Origin: Alkalihalobacillus trypoxylicola
GTDB lineage: Bacteria; Bacillota; Bacilli; Bacillales; Bacillaceae_D
Reading direction: 5' to 3'
DNA length: 64,000 bases
Assembly: GCF_001590785.1 (NCBI RefSeq)
Contig: NZ_LTAO01000001.1
Span: 471,956 to 535,955, forward strand
Part shown: one piece after another, positions 9,580 to 18,183 of the stretch
Position numbering within the stretch: position 1 is the first letter of the stretch
How the letters are laid out: every line of letters begins with the position of its first letter
Position numbers and translations under genes: made by a program
The notes under the pieces: generated by a model
What the model was told of the DNA's origin: nothing
Seen by the model: the letters and a program-made list of their open reading frames with translations, nothing else
Database searches by the model: none

Positions 9580-10512
9580 TTAATTCTTTTGTGCTACACG
9601 TAATTTAGCTGACCTAGCTCGGTTATTATCCTCTAACTCTTCCTTACCTGGTGTAATCGGTTTTCTTGTAATCAGCTTTAAGGTAGGTTCATATCCTTCA
9701 GGAATAATCGGTAAACCCGGTGGTAAGTCAGGCCCCTTACTTTTTTCTTTAAAAACCTCTTTACACAATCGGTCTTCTAAAGAATGAAAAGTAATAACAG
9801 AAATCCGACCATCTTTTCTTAACAATTCAATTGAATCTTCCAATGCATCCTCAAAAGCTCCTAACTCATCATTAACAGCAATTCGAATGGCTTGGAAAGT
9901 TCTTTTTGCTGGATGTCCACCTGTTCTTCGAGCTGGCGCGGGTATCGCTTCTTTGATTATTTCTACTAATTGACCCGTTGTTTCGATTGCTTGCTTCTCA
10001 CGGAACGCTTCAATCTTCCTTGAAATTTGCTTTGCAAACTTCTCTTCGCCATATCGAGAAATAATTCTGACTAGCTGAGAGAAAGGCCACTCATTGACAA
10101 CTTCCTTCGCCGTCAATGCAGCATTTTGGTCCATCCTCATATCTAAGGCAGCATCTTGATGATAACTAAAACCTCTTGTAGCATCATCCAATTGCGGTGA
10201 TGATACACCTAAGTCAAACAAAATGCCATCCACTTCCGTAACTCCATGTTTCAAAAGTTCTTCTTTTATGTATCGAAAGTTAGATTTTATTAAAGTAAAT
10301 TTACCTTGGTATGATTCAAATTTTTCTGAAACGGCCTTTAAAGCTTCATCATCTTGATCAAAGCCATATAAATGTCCGTCTTCATTCAACTGCTTTAAAA
10401 TGAGCTCTGAATGTCCACCTCTCCCTAGAGTACAATCAACATATACCCCATGAGGTATTATATTCAAACTCATGACTGATTCATTTTTCAAAACCGTGGT
10501 ATGCGTAAACAT
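9580..10512 (-). CDS. rsmH: 16S rRNA (cytosine-1402-N4)-methyltransferase RsmH (MraW)
   Basis: SAM-dependent enzyme that methylates N4 of C1402 in the decoding centre of 16S rRNA. The SAM-binding region [10 protein letters not shown] lies near residue 25; the conserved [28 protein letters not shown] and ITFHSLEDR blocks follow. The frame opens at 10533, but the ATG at 10512, six bases after AAAGGA, makes the protein begin MFTHTTVL like B. subtilis RsmH and gives 310 residues. It lies between mraZ and ftsL as in nearly all bacteria with a dcw cluster. Confidence 0.96.
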   Translation of the reverse strand: MFTHTTVLKNESVMSLNIIPHGVYVDCTLGRGGHSELILKQLNEDGHLYGFDQDDEALKAVSEKFESYQGKFTLIKSNFRYIKEELLKHGVTEVDGILFDLGVSSPQLDDATRGFSYHQDAALDMRMDQNAALTAKEVVNEWPFSQLVRIISRYGEEKFAKQISRKIEAFREKQAIETTGQLVEIIKEAIPAPARRTGGHPAKRTFQAIRIAVNDELGAFEDALEDSIELLRKDGRISVITFHSLEDRLCKEVFKEKSKGPDLPPGLPIIPEGYEPTLKLITRKPITPGKEELEDNNRARSAKLRVAQKN

Positions 10513-10552
10513 ATTATTTCCTTTCTTTTGCATTTGCCTAAAGTTCTATCTA

Positions 10553-10984
10553 TTACAAATCGAAATCAATGATATTTTCTGCTATTTCACTAAAGGAATC
10601 TTCTGATTCATCGAAGTATTCTTCCCATTTATCCTTTGCCCAAACTTCTACTCGATTGGATACACCGATGATGACACATTCTTTCTCGAGCAATGCATAA
10701 TCTCGGAGTGACGAGGCAATGTTTATTCTTCCCTGTTTATCGACTTCACATTCTGTTGCACCAGAAAAGAAGAATCGGGTAAAAGCTCTAGCATCCTTTT
10801 TTGTAAAAGGTAGCGCCTTTAAGGAGTGTTCTAATTTTTCCCATTCTTGTAGTGGGTAGACAAATAAACAACGGTCTAAGCCCCTTGTTACAACGAAAGA
10901 TGAACCAAGGTTTTCACGAAATTTAGCTGGTACAATCATTCGTCCCTTATCATCAATGTTATGGCGATATTCTCCCATAAACAT
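10553..10984 (-). CDS. mraZ: Transcriptional regulator MraZ
   Basis: First gene of the dcw operon; MraZ is an AbrB-fold DNA-binding ring-forming protein that represses its own operon in E. coli. The two tandem domains each carry the DxxGR motif: DDKGRMIVP near residue 11 and DKQGRINIA near residue 88. The start at 10984 (MFMGEYRHN, 143 residues) matches B. subtilis; the frame extends seven codons further but without support. A series of GTGG boxes lies directly upstream. Confidence 0.96.
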   Translation of the reverse strand: MFMGEYRHNIDDKGRMIVPAKFRENLGSSFVVTRGLDRCLFVYPLQEWEKLEHSLKALPFTKKDARAFTRFFFSGATECEVDKQGRINIASSLRDYALLEKECVIIGVSNRVEVWAKDKWEEYFDESEDSFSEIAENIIDFDL

Positions 10985-11001
10985 AAAGAGTTCATCTCCC
11001 C

Positions 11002-11046
11002 CCACTTTATACCTCTAACTTACCACATCCCTCCACTTTGTACCAC
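11002..11046 (-). promoter_or_regulatory. Probable MraZ operator: five GTGG-type boxes
   Basis: Reading the minus strand toward mraZ, GTGG occurs at 11046, 11036, 11026 and 11005, and a one-mismatch GAGG at 11015. The intervals are 10, 10, 11 and 10 bases, one helical turn each, so all boxes lie on one face. MraZ proteins bind direct repeats of TGGG/AAAGTG type with this period. A weak TTGTTT / TACAAA pair 17 bases apart would place the promoter over the first boxes, consistent with autorepression. The boxes are seen directly; the binding is inferred. Confidence 0.7.
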
Positions 11047-11065
11047 TATTAATTACTTTAAACAA

Positions 11066-11127
11066 AATAAAAAAAAAACCCTGCATCATTACAGGATTTT
11101 TTCTCTCAATCTTTTGACAGGGTTTTT
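11066..11127 (-). terminator. Terminator region after bshC
   Basis: On the minus strand CCTG and CAGG around a short loop (11094-11081) precede about ten U residues. AAAAACCCTG further upstream (11127-11118) can also pair perfectly with CAGGGTTTTT (11083-11074), so two mutually exclusive stems share the same 3' arm. It ends the bshC transcript before the mraZ promoter. Confidence 0.7.
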
Positions 11128-11137
11128 ATACTTTTTT

Positions 11138-12757
11138 TTACAAGAAAATTAACTTATGTGCTCCATCTACTTCACCTGTTAATTCAATTAAACGGGATAA
11201 TTCGACCCTTCCTACTAGATTTAGTAAAATTAATGGATGAATTACGCGTTCTTGTGGGCGATTATTAGGTGCTAACCAATGGCCTGATTCTTCAAATTTC
11301 GATATCATATACGACTGTTCTTTTTTGACATGTCTAATCATACGCTTTTTGACAAAATCTATTTCACGATTTAATATCTCTAAATTTTTCTCAGCTAATT
11401 TCCCAACATTATAATCGATGCTATCAGCTAATTCTCTTAATGAGGAGTGAGCTGTGTTAATTGAACTTTTCGTATCCTCAACGATTTGTTCGATCGAAGG
11501 ATGGTATTGCTGCTCTAACCATTCCTCTAATCGTTGAGCAGATTCCCCTTTTAAAAAGGATAGATAGGAAAATGATTGCTCATTCATCCATTTTTCAACC
11601 ATTTTAGGTACAACTGTCATTTGCACTCGTGGCGTTACAGGAGGTACTTTAAATGAGAATAAATGAAAGCATTCTTTTAAAGTTGCCCAATATTTTAATT
11701 CACCTGGTCCTGCAACAAAGGTTAGAACCGGCAATAAATATTCTTGCATCAATGGTCTTGTCACTACATTATTACTAAAGGATTCAGGATTTCTTTTAAG
11801 CTCTTCTAATAACTCTTGTTTTGAAAATTCTTTTGTCGTATCTCTTATATAAAAAGAACCATCTGCATAGTCTAACCGTGACCGTTCGCCATTATATTCA
11901 TAAAAAAGGTGAGCATTTTCCTTTTCTGTTTCAATTGGCGATCCATAACCAGCCTCTGCGAAAGCCTCGACTCCTTTTTTATGGGAAGCTTGGACCTCTT
12001 CAGCTCTTTCAATAAGCTGAGCGAAAAAGTCGATTTCTAGTTTTCGTATTTCTGGTGCATGGGCATCGAGTAGAATAAGGCCAAAATCCTGGAATAACCA
12101 ATTCATTATTTTTGAAAAGAACTCTGTAAACGTTTTAGAATCGCGAGCAAGAATATGAATATGCTCATTAAGCTCTTTTGTAAATTCGGTTTCAGGAAGT
12201 CTCGAGAAAGTCGTTTCTATCCATTCAGATAATAAAGTTTGATCAAGAGTCGCTAATGAAGCAGATGATTGATTAGCCTCAGTCTCGTATGTATGTTTGA
12301 CCCATTTACTTTTTTTCTGTGTATAGACAAATCGAATTTCATCTAAATCATGATCTTCCCCTGCAACCCAAAAAATCGGCACTACGGGAACAGATAGCTT
12401 TTCTTCTTGCTGCCTTGCCAACATAATCGCTGTTACAGCCTTATAAAAAGTGTACATGGGGCCCGTTAATAGACCAGCTTGTTGCCCACCGACGACTGCG
12501 ACCGCTTTTGGATTTCGTAATTTTTCAATCTGTTCTAACACTTTTTTAGGGTATGGCAGTTGTTGATGGTAAGACATTAAAAAATCACATAACACTTGTC
12601 GTTGAAAATCTCTATTTTCTAATTCTTGTAATCTTTTTTGATAATGATTTTGATCCTTCCAATGGTAATCAAAAAAGGATGATAGCTTTTCACTATTTTC
12701 CATATAATCATGGAGGAATCCTTTATTTTCAGAAAGGTCTAGATTAATTACCTTCAT
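11138..12757 (-). CDS. bshC: Putative cysteine ligase BshC, bacillithiol biosynthesis
   Basis: Cytoplasmic enzyme thought to add cysteine to glucosaminyl-malate in the last step of bacillithiol synthesis. The 539 residues match the family; VVGGQQAGLLTGPMYTFYKA (about residues 89-108), PVFWVAGEDHD-type sequence near residue 130 and a C-terminal coiled coil (about residues 430-500) are characteristic. It lies just upstream of mraZ as in B. subtilis (yllA) and other Bacillus, and a tentative TGCACA-N17-TACAAT promoter sits at 12858-12830. Confidence 0.93.
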   Translation of the reverse strand: MKVINLDLSENKGFLHDYMENSEKLSSFFDYHWKDQNHYQKRLQELENRDFQRQVLCDFLMSYHQQLPYPKKVLEQIEKLRNPKAVAVVGGQQAGLLTGPMYTFYKAVTAIMLARQQEEKLSVPVVPIFWVAGEDHDLDEIRFVYTQKKSKWVKHTYETEANQSSASLATLDQTLLSEWIETTFSRLPETEFTKELNEHIHILARDSKTFTEFFSKIMNWLFQDFGLILLDAHAPEIRKLEIDFFAQLIERAEEVQASHKKGVEAFAEAGYGSPIETEKENAHLFYEYNGERSRLDYADGSFYIRDTTKEFSKQELLEELKRNPESFSNNVVTRPLMQEYLLPVLTFVAGPGELKYWATLKECFHLFSFKVPPVTPRVQMTVVPKMVEKWMNEQSFSYLSFLKGESAQRLEEWLEQQYHPSIEQIVEDTKSSINTAHSSLRELADSIDYNVGKLAEKNLEILNREIDFVKKRMIRHVKKEQSYMISKFEESGHWLAPNNRPQERVIHPLILLNLVGRVELSRLIELTGEVDGAHKLIFL

Positions 12758-12829
12758 TCTTCATAGACGCCCCTTCTACTTTGAAGTCACTTTGCACATT
12801 CATTTTAACTCATTAATCCCCATTAAGTC

Positions 12830-12858
12830 ATTGTATGCTTTAAAAGACATTATGTGCA
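12830..12858 (-). promoter_or_regulatory. Possible sigmaA promoter for bshC
   Basis: On the minus strand TGCACA (12858-12853) and TACAAT (12835-12830) are separated by 17 bases, matching four and five of six consensus positions. It lies about 75 bases upstream of the bshC start. Only sequence similarity supports it. Confidence 0.35.
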
Positions 12859-12901
12859 TATATTAGCAAAAAGAAAACAAGTAACCAAATGATTTGCTCA
12901 A

Positions 12902-13285
12902 TTAATTCAGAAAAAAGATTCGACTAATTAATCCATACCCACTTAGAATTAAATATAATAGAAGAAAGATTAAAAAGTTCATGCGCCAAATCCCTTTAAA
13001 AAGCTTACTAATAATGATGTCCTGTGCTATGCTCCAATGTAACCAAGTAAAAATAATCGCAATAACGAATAAAATTATTAATATATACCAAAAAAAGGAG
13101 ATCGACCATAATTCAACTCCTATATAATAGACCGCTAACACAAACCAAATCATACTCCAATCAGAAGCAACACGAACTGATTTTCTTTTATTTTTCGTCG
13201 TTTTAACCATCGTAATATAAGTCAAATACCATGCAAAAAGAGGCAAGGTAACAAATGTCGCAAAAACCCATGATACAACTGTCAT
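12902..13285 (-). CDS. DUF3397-type small membrane protein
   Basis: Unknown function. The 127 residues form four hydrophobic segments (about residues 5-27, 44-62, 65-84 and 100-123) separated by short basic loops. A protein of this type is commonly found between panE (ylbQ) and bshC in Bacillus genomes, which supports the DUF3397 assignment. Its ATG immediately follows the panE stop (TAG-ATG) with GGAGGGA upstream, so it is co-transcribed with panE. Confidence 0.75.
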   Translation of the reverse strand: MTVVSWVFATFVTLPLFAWYLTYITMVKTTKNKRKSVRVASDWSMIWFVLAVYYIGVELWSISFFWYILIILFVIAIIFTWLHWSIAQDIIISKLFKGIWRMNFLIFLLLYLILSGYGLISRIFFLN

Positions 13286-14203
13286 CTAAACTTCCCTCCT
13301 GCCTGTTTCGTTCTCAATTCCTTTTACAGCCATATATGTATAAGTTAAATAAGGAGTAGACCTTCTGTTTTGCTTGGCTAGTCTCACTGCATATCCTAAA
13401 ATCGCTTCTATTTCCATTCTCCTACCAGACAATCGATCTGTTAGCATAGAAGAAGTATTGTTTTGAGTAAATGTACAAACTTCAAGTACCTTCTTTATCC
13501 CTTTATCTCTAGGAACAGATAGTACTTCGGTTAGCTCTTCTATTAATGGATTCATAATTTCTCTAATATAGGGATTTTTTAAAAGCTCCCCATTTTTCAC
13601 TTGAAATATAGTCGTGAGTGGATTTATCACACCATTAACCAATAATTTTAAATGTAGCATAGGTAACCATTCTTCTGCATATTCGTTAGGAAATTGTTTA
13701 TTTTTAAAGCTTTCAAAAAAGGACCCTAATACACTCATTTCGTCCTGTTTCTTATAATACGCCCACCGTGTAGTACCTTTTCCTGTATGCTGAACAGAAG
13801 TAGCCCCCTCTTTTTTAGCACCATGTTCAATAACCGCCAAGCCTATTTCAACCTGGTTGATCCCTTCTAACATCTCCACATGAGCTAAGCCATTTTGAAG
13901 AAATAACCAGCTTGAACTCTTGATCTTTTCTTTTATTAAAGGTAAAACGTCGGGTAGTTGATAGGATTTCACAGCGAAAATAACGAGATCTGTAAAATGT
14001 TCTGCGACTGTTGTGATCTCGTATGCATCTATATGATCGACAAGTAAATGATCATCCTGTCTAATAAATTCGACCCCGGACTTATTTATCAAATCAGCTT
14101 GTTTTTTCGTTCTTGTGATCAGTGTAACCTTCATCCCAGCTTCTGCACAATAAACAGCATATAACAAGCCAATCGATCCAGCTCCAACTATTGTAATGTT
14201 CAT
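13286..14203 (-). CDS. panE: 2-dehydropantoate 2-reductase
   Basis: NADPH-dependent reduction of ketopantoate to pantoate in pantothenate/CoA synthesis. An N-terminal dinucleotide-binding motif GAGSIGLLYA begins at residue 6; the C-terminal helical domain contains the conserved KLLVNGVINPL block with the catalytic Lys. The ATG at 14203 (MNITIVGAG, 305 residues) has AGGGA upstream and fits the family better than the start at 14221. It corresponds to ylbQ by position. A second KPR-family paralogue is common in Bacillus, so the physiological substrate is less certain than the fold. Confidence 0.88.
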   Translation of the reverse strand: MNITIVGAGSIGLLYAVYCAEAGMKVTLITRTKKQADLINKSGVEFIRQDDHLLVDHIDAYEITTVAEHFTDLVIFAVKSYQLPDVLPLIKEKIKSSSWLFLQNGLAHVEMLEGINQVEIGLAVIEHGAKKEGATSVQHTGKGTTRWAYYKKQDEMSVLGSFFESFKNKQFPNEYAEEWLPMLHLKLLVNGVINPLTTIFQVKNGELLKNPYIREIMNPLIEELTEVLSVPRDKGIKKVLEVCTFTQNNTSSMLTDRLSGRRMEIEAILGYAVRLAKQNRRSTPYLTYTYMAVKGIENETGRREV

Positions 14204-14481
14204 ACCATCTTTCCCTTGCATTTTTTTCTATCATATATGATTATACTTCATAAAACCAAATGTTTTTCGTGATTCCACTACTTTTTTCCTACTCTATACA
14301 AAAAAAAGAAAAAAAGACTTAGGATTATACAAAAATGAAGGTCTTCATTTTGGTTGATTTGTATCTCCATTATAAATTGATTTTTCCTTTAAACGGTTTA
14401 ATTAAAGATTTTTTGTTAGCGATTTCTTTTAAATTTTAGTAAACTATATACAGCATTTATTAATCTGGGGAGGCATATGAA

Positions 14482-14961
14482 ATGGGTCATGAAGTGAAAA
14501 GACTTTTAATCAATTATAAAACAATAGAAGAATTTAAAAATTTTCGAGAGTATGGAGCCGCTGAACTTTATATGAAAGAAGATTTAGAAGAGAATTTAAT
14601 CGAGAATGATAGCGAATCGCCTTTTTACGGAATTTACTTCGGAAAAAAATTAGTTGCGCGAATGAGCCTATATCGAATCAATCAAAAATACGATCGGTAT
14701 TTCGAACCTTCACAAGATTATTTAGAATTATGGAAATTAGAGGTTTTAGAAGCCTATCGTGGTAAAGGGTACGGACAATCTTTGGTGAATTTCGCCAAAT
14801 CCTTCAAACTACCTATTAAAACAAATGGTCGTGTCAATTCAAATGACTTCTGGCATAAAATGGGATTTACTGAAGTTACTTACCAGCCCGATCGAGACCG
14901 TGGTGAAAATCCATTTGTTTGGTACCCGGATGGTGTACAAGAGCAGCCGGCCGATCAATAA
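14482..14961 (+). CDS. ylbP: GNAT-family N-acetyltransferase YlbP
   Basis: Putative acetyl-CoA-dependent acetyltransferase of unknown substrate. The acetyl-CoA-binding motif A appears as LEVLEAYRGKGYGQSLVNFA (about residues 92-111). The 159 residues and the position between panE (ylbQ) and gerR (ylbO), on the opposite strand to both, match B. subtilis ylbP. GGGGAGG precedes the start. It ends in a bidirectional terminator shared with gerR. Confidence 0.87.
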   Translation: MGHEVKRLLINYKTIEEFKNFREYGAAELYMKEDLEENLIENDSESPFYGIYFGKKLVARMSLYRINQKYDRYFEPSQDYLELWKLEVLEAYRGKGYGQSLVNFAKSFKLPIKTNGRVNSNDFWHKMGFTEVTYQPDRDRGENPFVWYPDGVQEQPADQ

Positions 14962-14980
14962 AAAAGTAAATATTATAAAT

Positions 14981-15018
14981 AAAAGGTTCGAGAACTCAAG
15001 GGTTCTCGAACCTTTTTT
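14981..15018. terminator. Bidirectional terminator between ylbP and gerR
   Basis: AAAAGGTTCGAGAAC (14981-14995) pairs perfectly with GTTCTCGAACCTTTT (15002-15016). It has a U-run on the plus strand and an A/T tract on the other side, so it can end both convergent transcripts. Confidence 0.88.
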
Positions 15019-15640
15019 ATAAAGTTAATTTCCTAGCTCTATCCATAATCGATAATAAAGAACGATAATCTTCCTTCATGATTGATTTTTCTTCCTCAAC
15101 CTTAGCAAGCCTCTCTCTCAAACGCTGGTTTTCAATTTTTAAATGTTCATATTCATCAGGTTGTGGCCTAAGCTTCATTGAATGTTCATACTCTGAAAGA
15201 AAATCGATCACTCTTTCCATCGTTAATGGCTCATTTTCATTCCAGATGTTTTCATCTTGCTCAAGTTCCGCTTCAATGATTTCTTCCTTCTCCACTGATA
15301 CATTAGCATCTGGTTCTACTTCTTCTTTTTTCGATTTAAAAACCCGAACGTTTTTCTTCTTTTCCTGCGGTCGTTCCACTTCCTGTTCTTCTGAAGCCGG
15401 CGCTTTTATAGCTTTTATTTTGGTCCGTTGTTTTTTTGCAAGGTGAATAGCAGATTCATATTTTTTTCGAATCGTTGAATTCCATCTAAATCCACAAGCC
15501 GCACTTGTTCTTGAAAGTTTTTGCCCTACCTCCTCAAATGCCGCTAACTGTGTGCTTCCTTCTCTTATATGTCTTAGTACAACTTCTGCTAGAATCAAAT
15601 CTTCATCTGTACTCCAAGCATCTTGACGAATGGTTGTCAT
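15017..15640 (-). CDS. gerR: RsfA/GerR-family sporulation transcription regulator
   Basis: Myb/SANT-like regulator; in B. subtilis GerR (YlbO) is made under sigmaE and represses some mother-cell genes. The N-terminus carries the typical [20 protein letters not shown] helix-turn-helix (residues 4-23) and the [15 protein letters not shown] block. A charged Glu/Lys linker and a C-terminal leucine-rich coiled coil (about residues 160-205) follow. The 207 residues and the position next to ylbP and rpmF match ylbO. GGAGGGG precedes the ATG. Confidence 0.85.
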   Translation of the reverse strand: MTTIRQDAWSTDEDLILAEVVLRHIREGSTQLAAFEEVGQKLSRTSAACGFRWNSTIRKKYESAIHLAKKQRTKIKAIKAPASEEQEVERPQEKKKNVRVFKSKKEEVEPDANVSVEKEEIIEAELEQDENIWNENEPLTMERVIDFLSEYEHSMKLRPQPDEYEHLKIENQRLRERLAKVEEEKSIMKEDYRSLLSIMDRARKLTL

Positions 15641-15887
15641 ATGACCCCTCCTTTATCAATCATTGATCTAATCATATGCAGCAACTACTAAAGATAGACT
15701 TTGTTCTAGTAAATGAGTATATCCTTTTTTGCTATAGACTATTCACAAAGATTTGTGGTCATAGATTTTACAGTGTTCAAGCTTACATTAGAAAACAAAC
15801 AATGGATTTATGGTCATACAGTTCCTTGGAATAATGAGCCAGTTTCGTTCAGTCCAACTATGCTCTTATTCAGTAAGAAAACAAATA

Positions 15888-15921
15888 AAAAAACAAGCGA
15901 TAATATTATCACTTGTTTTTC
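15888..15921. terminator. Terminator after rpmF
   Basis: AAAAACAAGcGATAA (15888-15902) pairs with TTATCaCTTGTTTTT (15906-15920) with one mismatch. On the minus strand it is followed by seven U residues, directly after the rpmF stop. The remaining bases up to gerR (15641-15887) show no convincing gene. Confidence 0.85.
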
Positions 15922-15924
15922 CTA

Positions 15925-16098
15925 TTATTTACTTACTACTTCTTGGCCTTTATATGAGCCACACTCTTTACAAACACGGTGAGCCAATTTTAACTCTCCA
16001 CACTCTGAACACTTCACCATACCAGGTACCGCTAATTTGTAGTGAGTACGACGCTTATTTTTTCTTGTTTTAGATGTTCTTCTAAAAGGTACTGCCAT
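15925..16098 (-). CDS. rpmF: 50S ribosomal protein L32
   Basis: Small zinc-binding protein of the large ribosomal subunit. The 57 residues begin [11 protein letters not shown], as L32 does; ATG codons just upstream belong to the leader. Two CxxC pairs (CSEC and CKEC) near residues 30 and 43 form the zinc site, so this is the zinc-containing (C+) form. AAGGAGGTG lies upstream. It follows ylbN, as in most bacteria. Confidence 0.97.
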   Translation of the reverse strand: MAVPFRRTSKTRKNKRRTHYKLAVPGMVKCSECGELKLAHRVCKECGSYKGQEVVSK

Positions 16099-16189
16099 CA
16101 TTCCCACCTCCTTAAAGGTAATGCGTAAAAACCTTACGCTTGCATTTATGAAAGGAAGCCGATTCTATCAAAACCGTACTTCGATTTTC

Positions 16190-16717
16190 TTACTCTTTCT
16201 CAAAAAATTTAGCTAAGTCAGCTAATCTAGGATCCATTTTGTTTTGGCGGTCTGACTCTGTTACTACTTGCCAATCTTTTCCTTCAGAGGGCGCTTTTTT
16301 GCTATCATCCTCTTGCACTTCATCAGCAAAGATTTGGATAGGTATTTCCAGTAAAATTCTTTCATAAAGATATGCACGGAAATCCAAATATACTCCAGAT
16401 AACTCCACCAATTCTTCATGACCATCTTCATCAATATGATACCAATTTTCACCCTCGCGAAATTGCTCTTTGGAGGATATGTTAATTTTCAAAGGTACAT
16501 CCACTAATGTTCTAGAGCATGGAAGAATAAGTTCAGTATCTAAATGATAAATAATGTTTAGCACATTTCCTACATATTCAACTCTACCCGATACAGTTGC
16601 CATTTGAATCGAGCGAATGTTGGATTCACTCTTTTTGACCTCTGAAAGATCGATCTTTTCGTTGAATATAAACGGCTTATGCTTTGCTGTTTTTAGTTGT
16701 TGTATAGTCCATTTCAT
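16190..16717 (-). CDS. ylbN: DUF177 / YceD-family protein YlbN
   Basis: Conserved cytoplasmic protein usually co-transcribed with rpmF; in E. coli and plants relatives affect 23S rRNA accumulation, so a ribosome-assembly role is likely but unproven here. The 175 residues include the family core LPCSRTLVDVPLKI (about residues 65-78), where other members have a conserved cysteine, and an acidic stretch near residue 140. A perfect consensus sigmaA promoter lies 30 bases upstream of the start. Confidence 0.88.
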   Translation of the reverse strand: MKWTIQQLKTAKHKPFIFNEKIDLSEVKKSESNIRSIQMATVSGRVEYVGNVLNIIYHLDTELILPCSRTLVDVPLKINISSKEQFREGENWYHIDEDGHEELVELSGVYLDFRAYLYERILLEIPIQIFADEVQEDDSKKAPSEGKDWQVVTESDRQNKMDPRLADLAKFFEKE

Positions 16718-16746
16718 TTTATATCACCTCTAAGGCAACAAAAGTA

Positions 16747-16775
16747 ATTATAAATCTCCCAATTTTTTTTGTCAA
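16747..16775 (-). promoter_or_regulatory. Consensus sigmaA promoter of ylbN-rpmF
   Basis: On the minus strand TTGACA (16775-16770) and TATAAT (16752-16747) are separated by exactly 17 bases: both hexamers match the consensus at all positions. The predicted start of transcription is about 20 bases before the ylbN ATG. The strength fits a ribosomal protein operon. Confidence 0.88.
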
Positions 16776-16784
16776 CCTTTTTTC

Positions 16785-16815
16785 TTTACAGTCTTTCCTT
16801 TATAATGAATATAAT
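16785..16815 (+). promoter_or_regulatory. Possible promoter of tmcAL (ylbM)
   Basis: TTTACA (16785-16790) is followed by TATAAT at 16801 (10-base spacing, too short) and at 16810 (19-base spacing, long). It is divergent from the ylbN promoter and about 100 bases from the tmcAL start. Confidence 0.35.
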
Positions 16816-16850
16816 AAAGAATTTTGTGCTTGATTTTTCATTTTATCACG

Positions 16851-16890
16851 TAAAAAAACCGGCGTAAAGACTTGCCTTTTTTTATACGCC
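16851..16890 (-). terminator. Terminator-like stem-loop upstream of ylbN
   Basis: GGCGTA (minus, 16890-16885) pairs with TACGCC (16866-16861), followed by GG and seven U residues on the minus strand. Only six base pairs with a long loop, so weak. It could block antisense transcripts entering from the tmcAL side. Confidence 0.35.
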
Positions 16891-16915
16891 CATTTCCTTT
16901 AAAAGGAGTTTCATA

Positions 16916-18136
16916 ATGAGTCATTCAGTTGGTTTGATCGTAGAGTACAATCCATTTCACAACGGACATGCCCTTCATTTACAAACATCCAAACAACTTT
17001 CAAATGCTAATATGGTCGTTGCTGTCATGAGTGGCTTCTTTCTGCAACGCGGAGAACCTGCTCTTCTTCCAAAATGGGAAAGAGCACGAATGGCTTTAAT
17101 GGCAGGAGCAGACCTCGTGATTGAGCTTCCTTATTATTATTCCGTTCAAAAAGCCGAACTATTCGCAGAAGGTGCAATCAAAGTATTATCAGAACTAGGT
17201 GTCCATTCTGTTAGCTTTGGTAGTGAAAATGGAGATATTCAAGATTTTAAGGAATTGATTTCGTTTATTCAGCAGCATCAATCTGAATGGGATGAGCTTG
17301 TGCGGATGGAAATGAAGTCTGGTAAAAGCTACCCTAAAGCAACCTCTAATGCATTCGAGGCGATTAACAGTAATCAAAAGCCAAGTCTGTCATTATCACA
17401 ACCGAATAATATTCTAGGTTACCACTATTTACGAGCTATCGAAAAATTTGCTCCTACAATGGAGGCTTATACACTTAAGAGGACAAGCGCTCAATATCAT
17501 GACGAACAAATCCCTATTGAATCAATTGCTAGCGCTACAAGTATTAGAAAAGCCCTTTTCGAAGAGAAAAATCTTCATTTGATTAAACATGTTGTTCCTA
17601 CTTCAACGTGGGACATTCTCTCTCAGTATGAACAAGCATTCAACAGCTTTCAACAGTGGGAATCGTATTTTCCTTATTTGCAATATCAGCTCATCACCTC
17701 TACTCATGAGCAGCTAAGAGAAATTTATGAATGTGAAGAAGGGTTGGAATTTCGGTTAAAAGAAGCCATTAAACAATCAACTAGCTTTTCGGACTTTATG
17801 AACAAAATTAAAACAAAGCGGTATACTTGGAACCGACTTCAACGTCTCTTAACGCACATTTTAACCCAAACGACCAAAAAGGAAATCGATCAGCTTCTAG
17901 CTCTCGAAACCCTTCCTTATCTGCGGCTTTTAGGAATGAGCTCAAGAGGACGAGAGCACTTACGAAAGAATAAAAAGGAAATAAATACTCCTATCATAAG
18001 TCGCTTTGCCAATGCTTTTGGTCCTTTAAAAGAACTAGATGAGCGAGTAGCAGCCACTTATGCTACTGGTCTCCCTAACATCGCAAGGGGCAATGGAATG
18101 TCATCTGAATACAAACAAATTCCTATTCAGCTTTAA
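16916..18136 (+). CDS. tmcAL: tRNA(Met) cytidine acetate ligase TmcAL (YlbM)
   Basis: Makes N4-acetylcytidine at the wobble position of elongator tRNA-Met from acetate and ATP. The nucleotidyltransferase motif NPFHNGHALH (residues 12-21) is the HxGH signature, and EYNPFHNGH and VMSGFFLQRGEPA are typical of the family; SATSIRKAL near residue 205 matches the ISSTxIR-type motif. The 406 residues match B. subtilis YlbM. AAAGGAGT precedes the ATG. It ends in a bidirectional terminator shared with ylbL. Confidence 0.93.
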   Translation: MSHSVGLIVEYNPFHNGHALHLQTSKQLSNANMVVAVMSGFFLQRGEPALLPKWERARMALMAGADLVIELPYYYSVQKAELFAEGAIKVLSELGVHSVSFGSENGDIQDFKELISFIQQHQSEWDELVRMEMKSGKSYPKATSNAFEAINSNQKPSLSLSQPNNILGYHYLRAIEKFAPTMEAYTLKRTSAQYHDEQIPIESIASATSIRKALFEEKNLHLIKHVVPTSTWDILSQYEQAFNSFQQWESYFPYLQYQLITSTHEQLREIYECEEGLEFRLKEAIKQSTSFSDFMNKIKTKRYTWNRLQRLLTHILTQTTKKEIDQLLALETLPYLRLLGMSSRGREHLRKNKKEINTPIISRFANAFGPLKELDERVAATYATGLPNIARGNGMSSEYKQIPIQL

Positions 18137-18140
18137 TTAA

Positions 18141-18183
18141 AACCATTAGCCAGGAACAAAGACCTTTCCTGGCTAATGGTTAT
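18141..18183. terminator. Bidirectional terminator between tmcAL and ylbL
   Basis: A 15-bp perfect stem: AACCATTAGCCAGGA (18141-18155) and TCCTGGCTAATGGTT (18167-18181), followed on the plus strand by ATTTT. Confidence 0.82.

Noticed and set aside
15713..16073. Open frames between gerR and rpmF, on the plus strand
   Set aside because: They run through the rpmF terminator and antisense to rpmF, without a ribosome binding site.
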